29,134 nt of DNA from JBFXDI01 sp050181295 (GTDB lineage Bacteria > Pseudomonadota > Alphaproteobacteria > Rhizobiales > Aestuariivirgaceae): positions 1 through 29,134 of the forward strand of contig JBFXDI010000043.1 in NCBI GenBank assembly GCA_050181295.1, written 5' to 3'. This document shows positions 15,019 through 21,869 of the stretch, one piece after another. The notes beneath the pieces were generated by a model. That model was not told the origin of the DNA, ran no database searches, and worked only from the letters and a program-made list of their open reading frames with translations. Both the position numbers and the translations under genes were made by a program. How positions within the stretch are numbered: position 1 is the stretch's first letter; every line of letters begins with the position of its first letter.

Positions 15019-15993
15019 CTACCGTGCGGCGAAGCGGTCGAGCACGCCGAGGGCGAACTCGATGTCCGGCAGCACGCGCTCCGCGGCCTCGCGACCCGCC
15101 TCGATGGCGAGCTGTGCCTTCTCGAAATCGAAGAGCCCGATGTCCGCCGTGCGGGGAATCATCAGGATGTCCGGCGGATCGCCGGCGAGGCGCGAGCGGG
15201 CGAGCCTGTCCTGCGAGATGTTGAAAGCAGAGACCAGCACCGTGGTGAGGCCGGGAGCGTTGGAACGGCCGATCATCTGTCGCAGCGCGGAGCGCTTCTC
15301 GGGTTCGCTCGCCGGCTCATGCGCGGCCTGCGGCCCGCCAAGCAGACGCGTAGGCTCCTGGACGACCGTGCCGCCGAAAGCGTCGTTGTTGAGGTTGACG
15401 GCGATCACCAGCCGCGCGCCGAGTGCCCGGCAGGCCGAGACCGGGATCGGATTGACGACCGCGCCGTCGATCAGCCACTGGCCGTTGACCTGCACCGGCT
15501 TGAAGACGCCGGGAAGCGCATAGGAAGCGCGGATGGCGGGGGCAAGTTCCCCCTGGCGCAGCCAGATCTCGTGCCCCGTCGCCAGCTCCGTGGCGATGCA
15601 GATGAACGGCAACCGGAGATGCGAGAATTCCATGTCGCCGAACTGCTCTTCGATCAGTCCGCGCAGGCGGTCGCCGGTGATAATCCCGGCGCCCGACCAG
15701 GAGAGATCGAGAAGCGAGAACATGCGCCGGCGCGTGAGGCTGAGCGCGAATTCCCTCAGCTCCTCGAGCCGCCCTGCGGCGTAGCAGCCTCCGACCAGCG
15801 CGCCGATGGAAGTGCCCGAAACGACGTCCGGCGGGATGCCCGCCTCCATCAACCGCTCGATGACGCCGATATGCGACCAGCCGCGCGCCGCGCCGGCTCC
15901 CAGCGCCAGCCCGACCAGCGAGCGCGGGGTGTCGTTCTCCGATCTTGCCGGCGTCGCATCGCGATCGCTGACGGCTGTGCCCATGTCGGCCAT
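15019..15993 (-). CDS. Patatin-like phospholipase family protein
   Basis: A 324-aa lipid acyl hydrolase with the patatin Ser-Asp dyad. The oxyanion loop 'GLALGAGAARGWSHIG' lies at about 28-43, the nucleophile G-T-S-I-G has Ser62, and the catalytic Asp176 sits in 'IDGAVVNP'. It resembles the RssA/NTE-like bacterial branch with no signal peptide, so it is probably cytosolic or peripheral to the inner membrane. The ATG at 15993 is preceded by AAGGGG at about 6 nt; an ATG at 16014 has no ribosome site. The C-terminal ~70 residues ('DILMIPRTADIGLFDFEKA') are typical of this branch. The likely substrate is phospholipid or lysophospholipid. It follows hisI on the same strand. Confidence 0.92.
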   Translation of the reverse strand: MADMGTAVSDRDATPARSENDTPRSLVGLALGAGAARGWSHIGVIERLMEAGIPPDVVSGTSIGALVGGCYAAGRLEELREFALSLTRRRMFSLLDLSWSGAGIITGDRLRGLIEEQFGDMEFSHLRLPFICIATELATGHEIWLRQGELAPAIRASYALPGVFKPVQVNGQWLIDGAVVNPIPVSACRALGARLVIAVNLNNDAFGGTVVQEPTRLLGGPQAAHEPASEPEKRSALRQMIGRSNAPGLTTVLVSAFNISQDRLARSRLAGDPPDILMIPRTADIGLFDFEKAQLAIEAGREAAERVLPDIEFALGVLDRFAAR

Positions 15994-16089
15994 GCGCGGC
16001 CCCTTCCCAAACATAGAGTGGGAGAAAAACCTGAATCACGGGTAAAGTATGACGGCTAAAGAGGGTGGCCTGAGCGCCCGAGGGACCGG

Positions 16090-16503
16090 CTATCCCGACT
16101 TCCCGTAGATCTGCTCGGGATCGAAAAGCGGCTCCGCGGAGATGGTCAGCGTGCGTCCGTCCGATGACAGCGTTCTATAGAAGCACGAGCGGCGGCCCGT
16201 GTGGCAGGCGGCGCCCCGGCCCTGCGGCTCCACGAGCAGCAGCAGGGCGTCCTGGTCACAGTCCGCCCGGATCTCGATCACCTTCAGGGTCTCGCCCGAC
16301 TGCTCGCCCTTGCGCCAGATCGTCTTGCGCGAGCGGCTCCAGAAATGCGCCTCGCCGGTCTCGACGGTAAGCCTCACCGCTTCCTCGTTCATCCAGGCGA
16401 GCATCAGCACGTCGCCCGTATCGCAATCGGCGGCGATGGCCGCAATCAAACCATCCGCGCCGAAGGCCGGCGTGAAGCGGGTGGTCTCCTCGATTTCGCT
16501 CAA
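16090..16503 (-). CDS. hisI: Phosphoribosyl-AMP cyclohydrolase
   Basis: A 137-aa stand-alone HisI that opens the purine ring of phosphoribosyl-AMP in histidine biosynthesis. Residues visible: the Mg-binding Asp cluster 'ADCDQDA' (Asp81, 83, 85) and the zinc cysteines Cys82, Cys100 and Cys107 ('CHTGRRSCFYR'). Also present are 'WSRSRKTIWRKGE', the substrate-binding signature, and an N-terminal 'TPAFGADGLI'. No ATG fits; the best start is TTG at 16501-16503, two nt after the folE stop, suggesting translational coupling. The fused HisE (PRATP pyrophosphatase) domain of enterobacterial HisIE is absent, as usual in alphaproteobacteria. Confidence 0.93.
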   Translation of the reverse strand: MSEIEETTRFTPAFGADGLIAAIAADCDTGDVLMLAWMNEEAVRLTVETGEAHFWSRSRKTIWRKGEQSGETLKVIEIRADCDQDALLLLVEPQGRGAACHTGRRSCFYRTLSSDGRTLTISAEPLFDPEQIYGKSG

Positions 16504-16505
16504 GG

Positions 16506-17153
16506 CTAGAGCGAGAAGCCGCCGACGGGGCCCCGCACGAGCTCCATAAAGCGCTTCTGCAGCACCTGCTCGGACTTGAAGTCGCCGAGGAAGGAGGTGG
16601 TGATGGTGGCGACGTTGCGCTTGTTGACGCCGCGCATGGACATGCACTGGTGCACCGCCTCGATCATGACGGCGACGCCCCGCGGCTCGAGCTTGGTGTC
16701 GATGGCATGGGAGATCTGCGCCGTCATCGTCTCCTGGGTCTGGAGACGGCGGGCGAAGATGTCGACCACACGGGCGAGCTTGCTGATGCCCACGACCCGA
16801 TCGGATGGCAGGTAGGCGACATGCGCGCGGCCGAGGAAGGGCACCATATGGTGCTCGCAGTGGGAGGAAAACTCGATGTCGCGAAGCATGACGATGTCGT
16901 CATAGCCCTTCACGTCCTCGAAGGTGCGCGACAGCACCTCGAGCGGGCACTCCTCGTAGCCCTTGTAGAACTCGCGATACGCCTCGACGACCCGCCGGGG
17001 AGTATCCCTGAGGCCCTCGCGCTCCGGATCGTCGCCCGCCCAGGCGATGAGCGTGCGGACCGCGTCCTCCGCCACGTCCTGCGCCGGCCGGGCAATCTGT
17101 GGCCCGCGGCCGAGCTGGCTCTCGGCCGGCTGTTTCTTCACGACGGCATCCAT
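16506..17153 (-). CDS. folE: GTP cyclohydrolase I
   Basis: A 215-aa type IA GTP cyclohydrolase that converts GTP to 7,8-dihydroneopterin triphosphate, first step of folate synthesis. The zinc ligands are present: Cys99 and His102 in 'SSHCEHHMVPF', and Cys170 in 'AVHQCMSMRG'. Other family blocks include 'REGLRDTPRRV', 'VGISKLARVVDIFARRLQ' and 'VNKRNVATITTSFLG'. The ATG at 17153 is preceded by AAGGAA at 10 nt; Met codons at 17183 and 17222 would add residues lacking family resemblance. It heads a folE-hisI unit, divergent from the IscU-like gene. Confidence 0.95.
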   Translation of the reverse strand: MDAVVKKQPAESQLGRGPQIARPAQDVAEDAVRTLIAWAGDDPEREGLRDTPRRVVEAYREFYKGYEECPLEVLSRTFEDVKGYDDIVMLRDIEFSSHCEHHMVPFLGRAHVAYLPSDRVVGISKLARVVDIFARRLQTQETMTAQISHAIDTKLEPRGVAVMIEAVHQCMSMRGVNKRNVATITTSFLGDFKSEQVLQKRFMELVRGPVGGFSL

Positions 17154-17250
17154 GACGGCAAGCTTCCTTGCAGATTTCGGCATCTTTCCCCGGCAGATAG
17201 CATGGCCCGGCAACCCCCGCAAAGCCCGCTCTCGTCGCAGGCGAGGGGAA

Positions 17251-17260
17251 TGCTATATAT
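17251..17260 (+). promoter_or_regulatory. Extended -10 promoter element of the IscU-like gene
   Basis: TGCTATATAT matches the extended -10 form TGnTATAAT and is the only AT-rich stretch in the folE/IscU-like gap. It ends 7 nt before the ATG at 17268, so transcription would start at or next to the start codon. No good -35 hexamer is seen. Confidence 0.4.
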
Positions 17261-17267
17261 GTAGGGA

Positions 17268-17708
17268 ATGCTCAACGACATATACAACAAGCGGATCCTG
17301 GAATTCGCGGGAAACATTCCGCTGATCCGCCGCCTCGACCGGCCCGACGCCACCGCGACTGCCATTTCAAAGCTTTGCGGCTCCAAGGTCACGGTCGATA
17401 TCTGCATGGAGAATGGCCGGATTTCGGATTTCGGCCATGACGTCAAGGCCTGCGCGCTGGGGCAGGCCTCCTCCTCGATCATGGCTCGAACCGTGCTCGG
17501 CTCCACTCCGGACGAGCTTCGGGAGGTGCGGCGGCAGATGCATGCCATGCTGAAGGAGAACGGCCCGCCTCCCGGCGGGCGCTGGTCCGATCTCGAAGCC
17601 CTGGCGCCGGTCCGCGATTTCAAGGCGAGGCATGCCTCGACGCTCCTCACCTTCGACGCCGTGGTGGATGCCCTCGACCAGATCGAGGGCCGTCAGGCGG
17701 CCGAATAA
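17268..17708 (+). CDS. IscU/NifU-like iron-sulfur cluster scaffold protein
   Basis: A 146-aa IscU-fold protein. The first two scaffold cysteines are kept: Cys37 in 'SKLCGSK' and Cys62 in 'VKACALGQAS'. The third Cys of IscU is missing: 'KARHASTLL' keeps the His (122) but has Ala123, and the Asp that follows the first Cys in IscU (CGD) is Ser39. This variant is, as far as I recall, general for the stand-alone 'iron-sulfur cluster assembly scaffold' proteins of Hyphomicrobiales, whose partner is unclear. 'ENGPPPGGRW' is a lineage-typical loop. The start follows TAGGGA closely and an extended -10 element ends only 7 nt upstream, so the mRNA may be nearly leaderless. Confidence 0.86.
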   Translation: MLNDIYNKRILEFAGNIPLIRRLDRPDATATAISKLCGSKVTVDICMENGRISDFGHDVKACALGQASSSIMARTVLGSTPDELREVRRQMHAMLKENGPPPGGRWSDLEALAPVRDFKARHASTLLTFDAVVDALDQIEGRQAAE

Positions 17709-17726
17709 TTCATGCTGAACCCCCCT

Positions 17727-17745
17727 CGCCTCTCCGGGGGAGGCG
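17727..17745. repeat. Palindromic intergenic repeat-like element
   Basis: CGCCTC (17727-17732) pairs with GAGGCG (17740-17745). Together with the flanking 'gggtgaggggagaagg' (about 17759-17774) it resembles the short dispersed palindromic elements scattered in rhizobial genomes. It separates the IscU-like gene from the convergent oxidoreductase gene and may act as a terminator. It marks the left edge of the apparent islet. Confidence 0.4.
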
Positions 17746-17794
17746 GGCTTCCGCTCACTGGGTGAGGGGAGAAGGCACCCCTGACGGCGTCCAA

Positions 17795-18430
17795 TCAGGC
17801 CGCATTGGTCCACGCGGGAGCGGTGGATGTGCCCTGACCGAGGAAGAAGCCGAACCAGATGTTCATCTCGCCCAGCGGCTCGAGAAGGCGTGCGTTCGAC
17901 AACGGACCACTATCGACAGGATCGAACCCGCTCTTGGCGATGATGTCGGACACAGCCTTCTTGGTCGTCTCGTCGTCTCCCGCCACGAACACCTGCACCG
18001 GGGCACTGCGATCCTCGCGGGCCTCGGCGGGCAGCAGTTCGGCGAAGATCGTGTTGTAGGCCTTCACGACCTTGGCATTTGGCACGAGCTTCTGGATCTC
18101 CTCAGCCGCCGAGGTGGTATGCCCGATGAGAAGGCCCTTGTAGTCGTCCGTGATCGGGTTCGAGATGTCGACCAGAATCTTGCCTGCGAGGTCACCGGCC
18201 GCTCGGATCGCTTCTTCCATCTTCTGGTAGTAGATCGCGAGGATCACGATATTGGCGGCCCGGACGGCATCGGCAATGCCGTTGCCCTGCGCACCGCCAC
18301 CGATCTCCTTGGCGAGCCGGACGGCCTTCTCAGGGTCGCGGCTGCCGATGGTGACTTGGATGCCCTTGCTGGCGAGAAGGCGGGCAAGGCCGGCACCCAT
18401 CTTGCCCGTTCCGATGATTGCAACATTCAT
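17795..18430 (-). CDS. NADPH-binding oxidoreductase, F420-dependent NADP reductase-like fold
   Basis: A 211-aa Rossmann-fold protein of the NADP oxidoreductase coenzyme F420-dependent domain (PF03807). The N-terminal dinucleotide motif 'IIGTGKMGAGLARLL' is followed by 'IGSRDPEKA', in which Arg suits NADPH. Later blocks 'VDISNPIT' and 'VVKAYNTIFAELL' are typical of the small eukaryote/bacterial FNO-like group. In non-F420 bacteria such proteins are NADPH-dependent reductases of unknown substrate. AAGGAG lies about 9 nt before the ATG. It is second gene of a two-gene unit (28 nt gap) behind a small secreted protein, divergent from a LysR gene. Confidence 0.87.
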   Translation of the reverse strand: MNVAIIGTGKMGAGLARLLASKGIQVTIGSRDPEKAVRLAKEIGGGAQGNGIADAVRAANIVILAIYYQKMEEAIRAAGDLAGKILVDISNPITDDYKGLLIGHTTSAAEEIQKLVPNAKVVKAYNTIFAELLPAEAREDRSAPVQVFVAGDDETTKKAVSDIIAKSGFDPVDSGPLSNARLLEPLGEMNIWFGFFLGQGTSTAPAWTNAA

Positions 18431-18458
18431 GGTTCAAATCTCCTTCGTGGATGTCTGA

Positions 18459-18794
18459 TCAATTCGTAGGGACTGCCGCCCTACGGATGAGCACCGTGTC
18501 GGCCTTCCGGCTGATTTCGACTTCGACGGGGGCAACGCCCACCTCGCGCGGCGTGGAGAGGATGACGCTCTGGCCTGGGGCCAGGACGGCGATCATCCTG
18601 ACGGGCGTTCCGGCCTCCTCGGAGAGGGTTGTCACGACACGGAAGCCGTCGCGCTCGACGGTGTAGTAGGCATTCCCCAACACATCGCCGAGGTTGATGC
18701 TTTGGGCCCGCGCTGGCTTCAACTCGTCCGCATGGGCAAGACCCAGAGTGGCGGCAAGGAACGGAGCGGCGAGAAGTGTGCTGCGAATCGACAT
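18459..18794 (-). CDS. Small secreted hypothetical protein
   Basis: A 111-aa protein with a clear Sec signal peptide (about 1-22, 'LLAAPFLAATLGLAHA' then 'DE') and a mature part of about 89 residues, mainly beta by pattern ('YYTVERDGFRVVTTLS', 'VRMIAVLAPGQSVILS'). I do not recognise a domain. The start follows AGGAG at 6 nt, a strong ribosome site. It is the first gene of a unit with the NADPH-binding oxidoreductase and is divergent from the LysR gene, so the LysR protein probably controls both. Periplasmic location is inferred. Confidence 0.75.
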   Translation of the reverse strand: MSIRSTLLAAPFLAATLGLAHADELKPARAQSINLGDVLGNAYYTVERDGFRVVTTLSEEAGTPVRMIAVLAPGQSVILSTPREVGVAPVEVEISRKADTVLIRRAAVPTN

Positions 18795-18869
18795 GGTGAT
18801 CTCCTGTGATTTGAACGACCGGCCCGATGCCCGTCGCTATCTTGCCCCACAAGGATCGTGCATCTAGAT

Positions 18870-18900
18870 TCATTGATCAAACTGATTGGATCGATAATGA
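18870..18900. promoter_or_regulatory. Interrupted palindrome at the LysR start
   Basis: TCATT-GATC (18870-18878) is mirrored by GATC-gat-AATGA (18889-18900), an imperfect inverted repeat of AT-rich sequence overlapping the LysR start codon at 18897. It may be an autoregulatory LysR site. Arms are interrupted, so confidence is low. Confidence 0.3.
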
Positions 18901-19829
18901 CCATCGATGAAATCAATCTCAGCCGGTTGGACTTGAACCTCCTTGTCCACCTCGAGGCGCTCCTGAAGGAACGTAGCGTCACGCGAGCGGCTGCACGCGT
19001 CGGCCTTGGTCAGTCCGCCATGAGCCACAATCTCGCTCGGTTGCGGGAGCTGTTCGGCGACGAACTCCTAACGCGCGGGCCGAACGGGCTGCAGTTGACG
19101 CCTCGTGCACAAGCTTTGGCCGAGCCAGTGCGTGTGACTCTTGCCCAGATTCAGACGCTGGTGTTTCGGGACGAAGCCTTCGATCCCCGCACGGCGGAGC
19201 GCACCTTCCGGTTGGGATTGCCGGATAGCATGGAGATCCTGATCGTCCCCACTCTTCTCGCGTATCTACTTGAGGTCGCGCCCGGCATTCAGCTGCGGCT
19301 GCACAATATAGACAGCTCGCAGCTCCTGGATGATCTCGACACTGACCATATGGATCTCGCGGTGGGCTACGGCGATTTCTCGGAAGGGCAGGTGCACCAC
19401 AAGCGACGTCTTTTGTTCCGGGAGACGTATTTGTGCATGTTCAACGCCGAGCGCACCGGAATCACGGCTCCGATCTCTCTCGATGACTATCTGCGGTTTC
19501 CTCACGTGCTCACCAGCCTGCGCCATGAGCAAGGCGTGCGCGGGGTGGTGGATGACGCCTTGGGCGAGCTGGGATTGGAGCGCACGGTCGTGCTGACCAC
19601 GCCTCGGTTTCTGGCAGTGCCGTTCTTAGTGGCTCGCGCGCCTGTCGTAGTCACCATGCACGCCAGGATCGCCCGCATTTTCGCCGCCGAACTCGGGCTG
19701 AGCCTCAGTTCGCCGCCGGTGAAGTTGCGGGACATCGCCATCTCACTGCTTTGGCACGCGTCCTATGACCGCGATCCAGGCCATGCTTGGTTGCGGCAGA
19801 TCGTGGTCCGATTGGTCTCCGAGCTATGA
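18897..19829 (+). CDS. LysR family transcriptional regulator (NodD-like group)
   Basis: A 310-aa LTTR. The winged helix (about 6-65) has 'LSRLDLNLLVHLEALLKERSVT' and 'GLGQSAMSHNLARLRELFGDEL' (signatures only), the form seen in the NodD/NahR/LinR-like subgroup. The effector domain starts at about 95 ('TFRLGLPDSMEILIVPTLL'). The ATG at 18897 has GGA 6 nt upstream; a GTG at 18858 is less likely. The gene shows visibly more A+T-rich codons than its neighbours, consistent with transfer. It is divergent from the secreted protein/oxidoreductase pair, its likely target. Confidence 0.9.
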   Translation: MTIDEINLSRLDLNLLVHLEALLKERSVTRAAARVGLGQSAMSHNLARLRELFGDELLTRGPNGLQLTPRAQALAEPVRVTLAQIQTLVFRDEAFDPRTAERTFRLGLPDSMEILIVPTLLAYLLEVAPGIQLRLHNIDSSQLLDDLDTDHMDLAVGYGDFSEGQVHHKRRLLFRETYLCMFNAERTGITAPISLDDYLRFPHVLTSLRHEQGVRGVVDDALGELGLERTVVLTTPRFLAVPFLVARAPVVVTMHARIARIFAAELGLSLSSPPVKLRDIAISLLWHASYDRDPGHAWLRQIVVRLVSEL

Positions 19830-19905
19830 GGGAGCATCAGCTCTATCGCGCCTGTCCTTCTTAACGACTCCTCATCCGCCTACCACAAAAGTGGGAAGGG
19901 ATCGC

Positions 19906-21438
19906 CTAGCGCTTTCGTTTCTGCGGTTCCGGGGCAGGGGGTAGCCGCGAGAGCTGGTCGCGCTCGGTCACGTCCATGTGGTTGCGGGTATACTGCTCGG
20001 AGGCCTTCCGCAGCGGCTGGTAATCCCAGGGGAAGTGGGCGCCGTGCTTCAGCGCCTCGAACAGCATGTGGCGCGCGCGCTGGCTCGCCGTTACCTCGCT
20101 TTCCAAGCGAGCCACGTCCCAGCGCGCCTGGCACTCCCTTGCGAATGCGGCAAGCGTGGCTGCATGCGCGGGGTCACTGGCGAGGTTCCTCAGCTCGTGC
20201 GGATCGGCAGCGAGATCAAAGAGCTGGTCGGGATCGGTGCCGCAGCGGATGAATTTCCACTTGCCGCGCCGGATCATGAACATGGGCGCAACGACGCCTT
20301 CCGCCAGATATTCGCCATGCACCGTGCGCGCCTCGCCCGAGCCCTCGGCATGGGCAAGGAGGCTCGCCCCGTCCGTCTCGATCTCCTTGCTCCCGCCAAG
20401 CTCGGCGAGGGTCGGCGCGATATCGGCGAGCGATGCCGGCTCCTTCACGCGCCGGGACGCGAAGCGCTGCGGCCAGTGCAGGATGAGCGGCACGCGCGCC
20501 GAAGGCTCGAGAAACGACATCTTGTACCAGAGGCCGCGCTCGCCCAGGAAGTCGCCGTGGTCGGCGGTGAAGACGATGGCCGCGCGCTCGCGCATGCCGC
20601 AGGCTTCGAGCGCCTCCAGGAGCTCGCCGATCTTCTCATCGAGATAGGAGATGTTGGCGTAGTAGCCGTGGCGGGAACTCCTCACGTCTTCCGGCGTGAC
20701 GTCGTAGTCGTCCATGGCCGAGACGTCCCAGAGCCGGCGGCTGTGGGGATCGAGCTCGGCATAGGGGATGGCCGGCACCGCCGGCATGTCGATATCCTCG
20801 TCGCGGTAGAGGTCCCAGAAGCGGCGGCGCGCGGCATAGGGGTCGTGCGGATGGGTGAAGGAGACGACAAGGCAGAGCGGCGTCTCGCGCTCGTAGCGGC
20901 CGTGGTCGTAGATGCGGCGCACGGCGTGGAAGGCGACCTCGTCGTCATACTCGAGCTGGTTGGTGATCTCGGCGACGCCCGCCTGCTTGACCGAGGTCAT
21001 GTTGTGGTACCACCAGTCGATGCGCTCCTGGCGGAGCCGCCAGTCGGGCGTCCAGCCGAAGTCGGCGGGATAGATGTCGGTCGTGAGCCGCTCCTCGAAG
21101 CCGTGCAGCTGGTCCGGCCCCACGAAGTGCATTTTCCCCGAAAGACAGGTGCGATAGCCTTGCAGTCTCAGATGATGCGCGAAGGTCGGAACGGCGGAGG
21201 GAAACTCGGCCGCATTGTCGTAAACCCCGGTGCGGGACGGCAGCCGGCCCGACATGAACACGGCGCGCGCCGGCGCGCAGAGAGGACTCGGCGTATAGGC
21301 GCTCTCGAACACGACACCCTCGGCCGCGAGCCGGTCGAGGTTCGGCGTCTTCACCACCTTGTGACCGTAGGCGTTGAGAAAGAGGGCCGAAAGCTGATCG
21401 ACCATGACAAGAAGGATGTGTGGCCGATCCTTTGGCAT
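19906..21438 (-). CDS. betC: Choline-sulfatase
   Basis: A 510-aa type I sulfatase that hydrolyses choline-O-sulfate to choline and sulfate. The FGly modification motif C-x-P-x-R is present as 'LCAPAR' with Cys54. Metal-binding 'VMVDQLSA' (Asp14) and 'FTADHGDFLGE' are kept. Long stretches match choline-sulfatases: 'SGKMHFVGPDQLHGFEERL' and the C-terminal 'DYQPLRKASEQYTRNHMD' tail that characterises BetC. The start at ATG 21438 gives the standard length of about 510 aa. No signal peptide, so cytosolic. The usual partners betI, betB and betA are not beside it, so choline oxidation must be encoded elsewhere. Confidence 0.95.
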   Translation of the reverse strand: MPKDRPHILLVMVDQLSALFLNAYGHKVVKTPNLDRLAAEGVVFESAYTPSPLCAPARAVFMSGRLPSRTGVYDNAAEFPSAVPTFAHHLRLQGYRTCLSGKMHFVGPDQLHGFEERLTTDIYPADFGWTPDWRLRQERIDWWYHNMTSVKQAGVAEITNQLEYDDEVAFHAVRRIYDHGRYERETPLCLVVSFTHPHDPYAARRRFWDLYRDEDIDMPAVPAIPYAELDPHSRRLWDVSAMDDYDVTPEDVRSSRHGYYANISYLDEKIGELLEALEACGMRERAAIVFTADHGDFLGERGLWYKMSFLEPSARVPLILHWPQRFASRRVKEPASLADIAPTLAELGGSKEIETDGASLLAHAEGSGEARTVHGEYLAEGVVAPMFMIRRGKWKFIRCGTDPDQLFDLAADPHELRNLASDPAHAATLAAFARECQARWDVARLESEVTASQRARHMLFEALKHGAHFPWDYQPLRKASEQYTRNHMDVTERDQLSRLPPAPEPQKRKR

Positions 21439-21497
21439 CCGCTCCGGTTCCCCTCGCTGACGGCGCGACCGACATTGCGCGACGGAGGAGGCTAGCG

Positions 21498-21848
21498 TTG
21501 TCGGACTTGCGACCATCGGGACCCCGCATGCGACGATCGCCCGACCTCGTCGGCTCCCTGATGCTGGGCCTGATCCGGGCCTACCAGCTCACGCTGTCCG
21601 CCCTCATAGGACGCAGGTGCCGGCACCTGCCGACCTGCTCGGAATATGCGATGGACGCCATCCGGCTGCATGGCGCGTGGCGGGGATTCTGGCTCGGCCT
21701 CTCCCGCGTGCTCCGCTGCCATCCCTGGGGAAGCGAGGGGTTCGATCCGGTCCCTGAGACGTTGCCGGACCATGGCTGGCGTTTCTGGCGCTACGGGAAA
21801 GGGAGGTTGCCCGAAACGAAAGACCCCCGGCCAGGCCGGGGGTCTTGA
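21498..21848 (+). CDS. yidD: Membrane protein insertion efficiency factor YidD
   Basis: A 116-aa YidD, a small amphipathic inner-membrane-associated protein that assists YidC-dependent insertion. The signature 'YQLTLSALIGRRCRHLPTCSEYAMDAI' lies at the core, with Cys pairs in 'RCRHLPTCSEY' and 'RCHPWG', and 'GFDPVP' closes the family domain. The start is uncertain: TTG 21498 has GGAGG at 6 nt upstream, while ATG 21528 (106 aa) has only a weak site. The last codons lie inside a strong terminator hairpin (21820-21846). In related genomes yidD normally sits close to thrS and the IscU-like gene, from which it is here separated by about 3.8 kb. Confidence 0.9.
   Translation: MSDLRPSGPRMRRSPDLVGSLMLGLIRAYQLTLSALIGRRCRHLPTCSEYAMDAIRLHGAWRGFWLGLSRVLRCHPWGSEGFDPVPETLPDHGWRFWRYGKGRLPETKDPRPGRGS
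21820..21846. terminator. Bidirectional terminator overlapping the 3' end of yidD
   Basis: AAGACCCCCGGCC (21820-21832) pairs perfectly with GGCCGGGGGTCTT (21834-21846). The hairpin covers the last yidD codons and reaches into its TGA stop. On the minus strand it ends in TCTTTCGTTTC, a fair T-tract for the convergent porin gene. On the plus strand the trailing run is CTTGA. Confidence 0.7.
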
Positions 21849-21869
21849 GGTCGTTCGGGGGAGAATGGC

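Noticed and set aside
19978..21495. 505-codon plus-strand frame over betC
   Set aside because: Antisense shadow of a clearly recognised choline-sulfatase gene.
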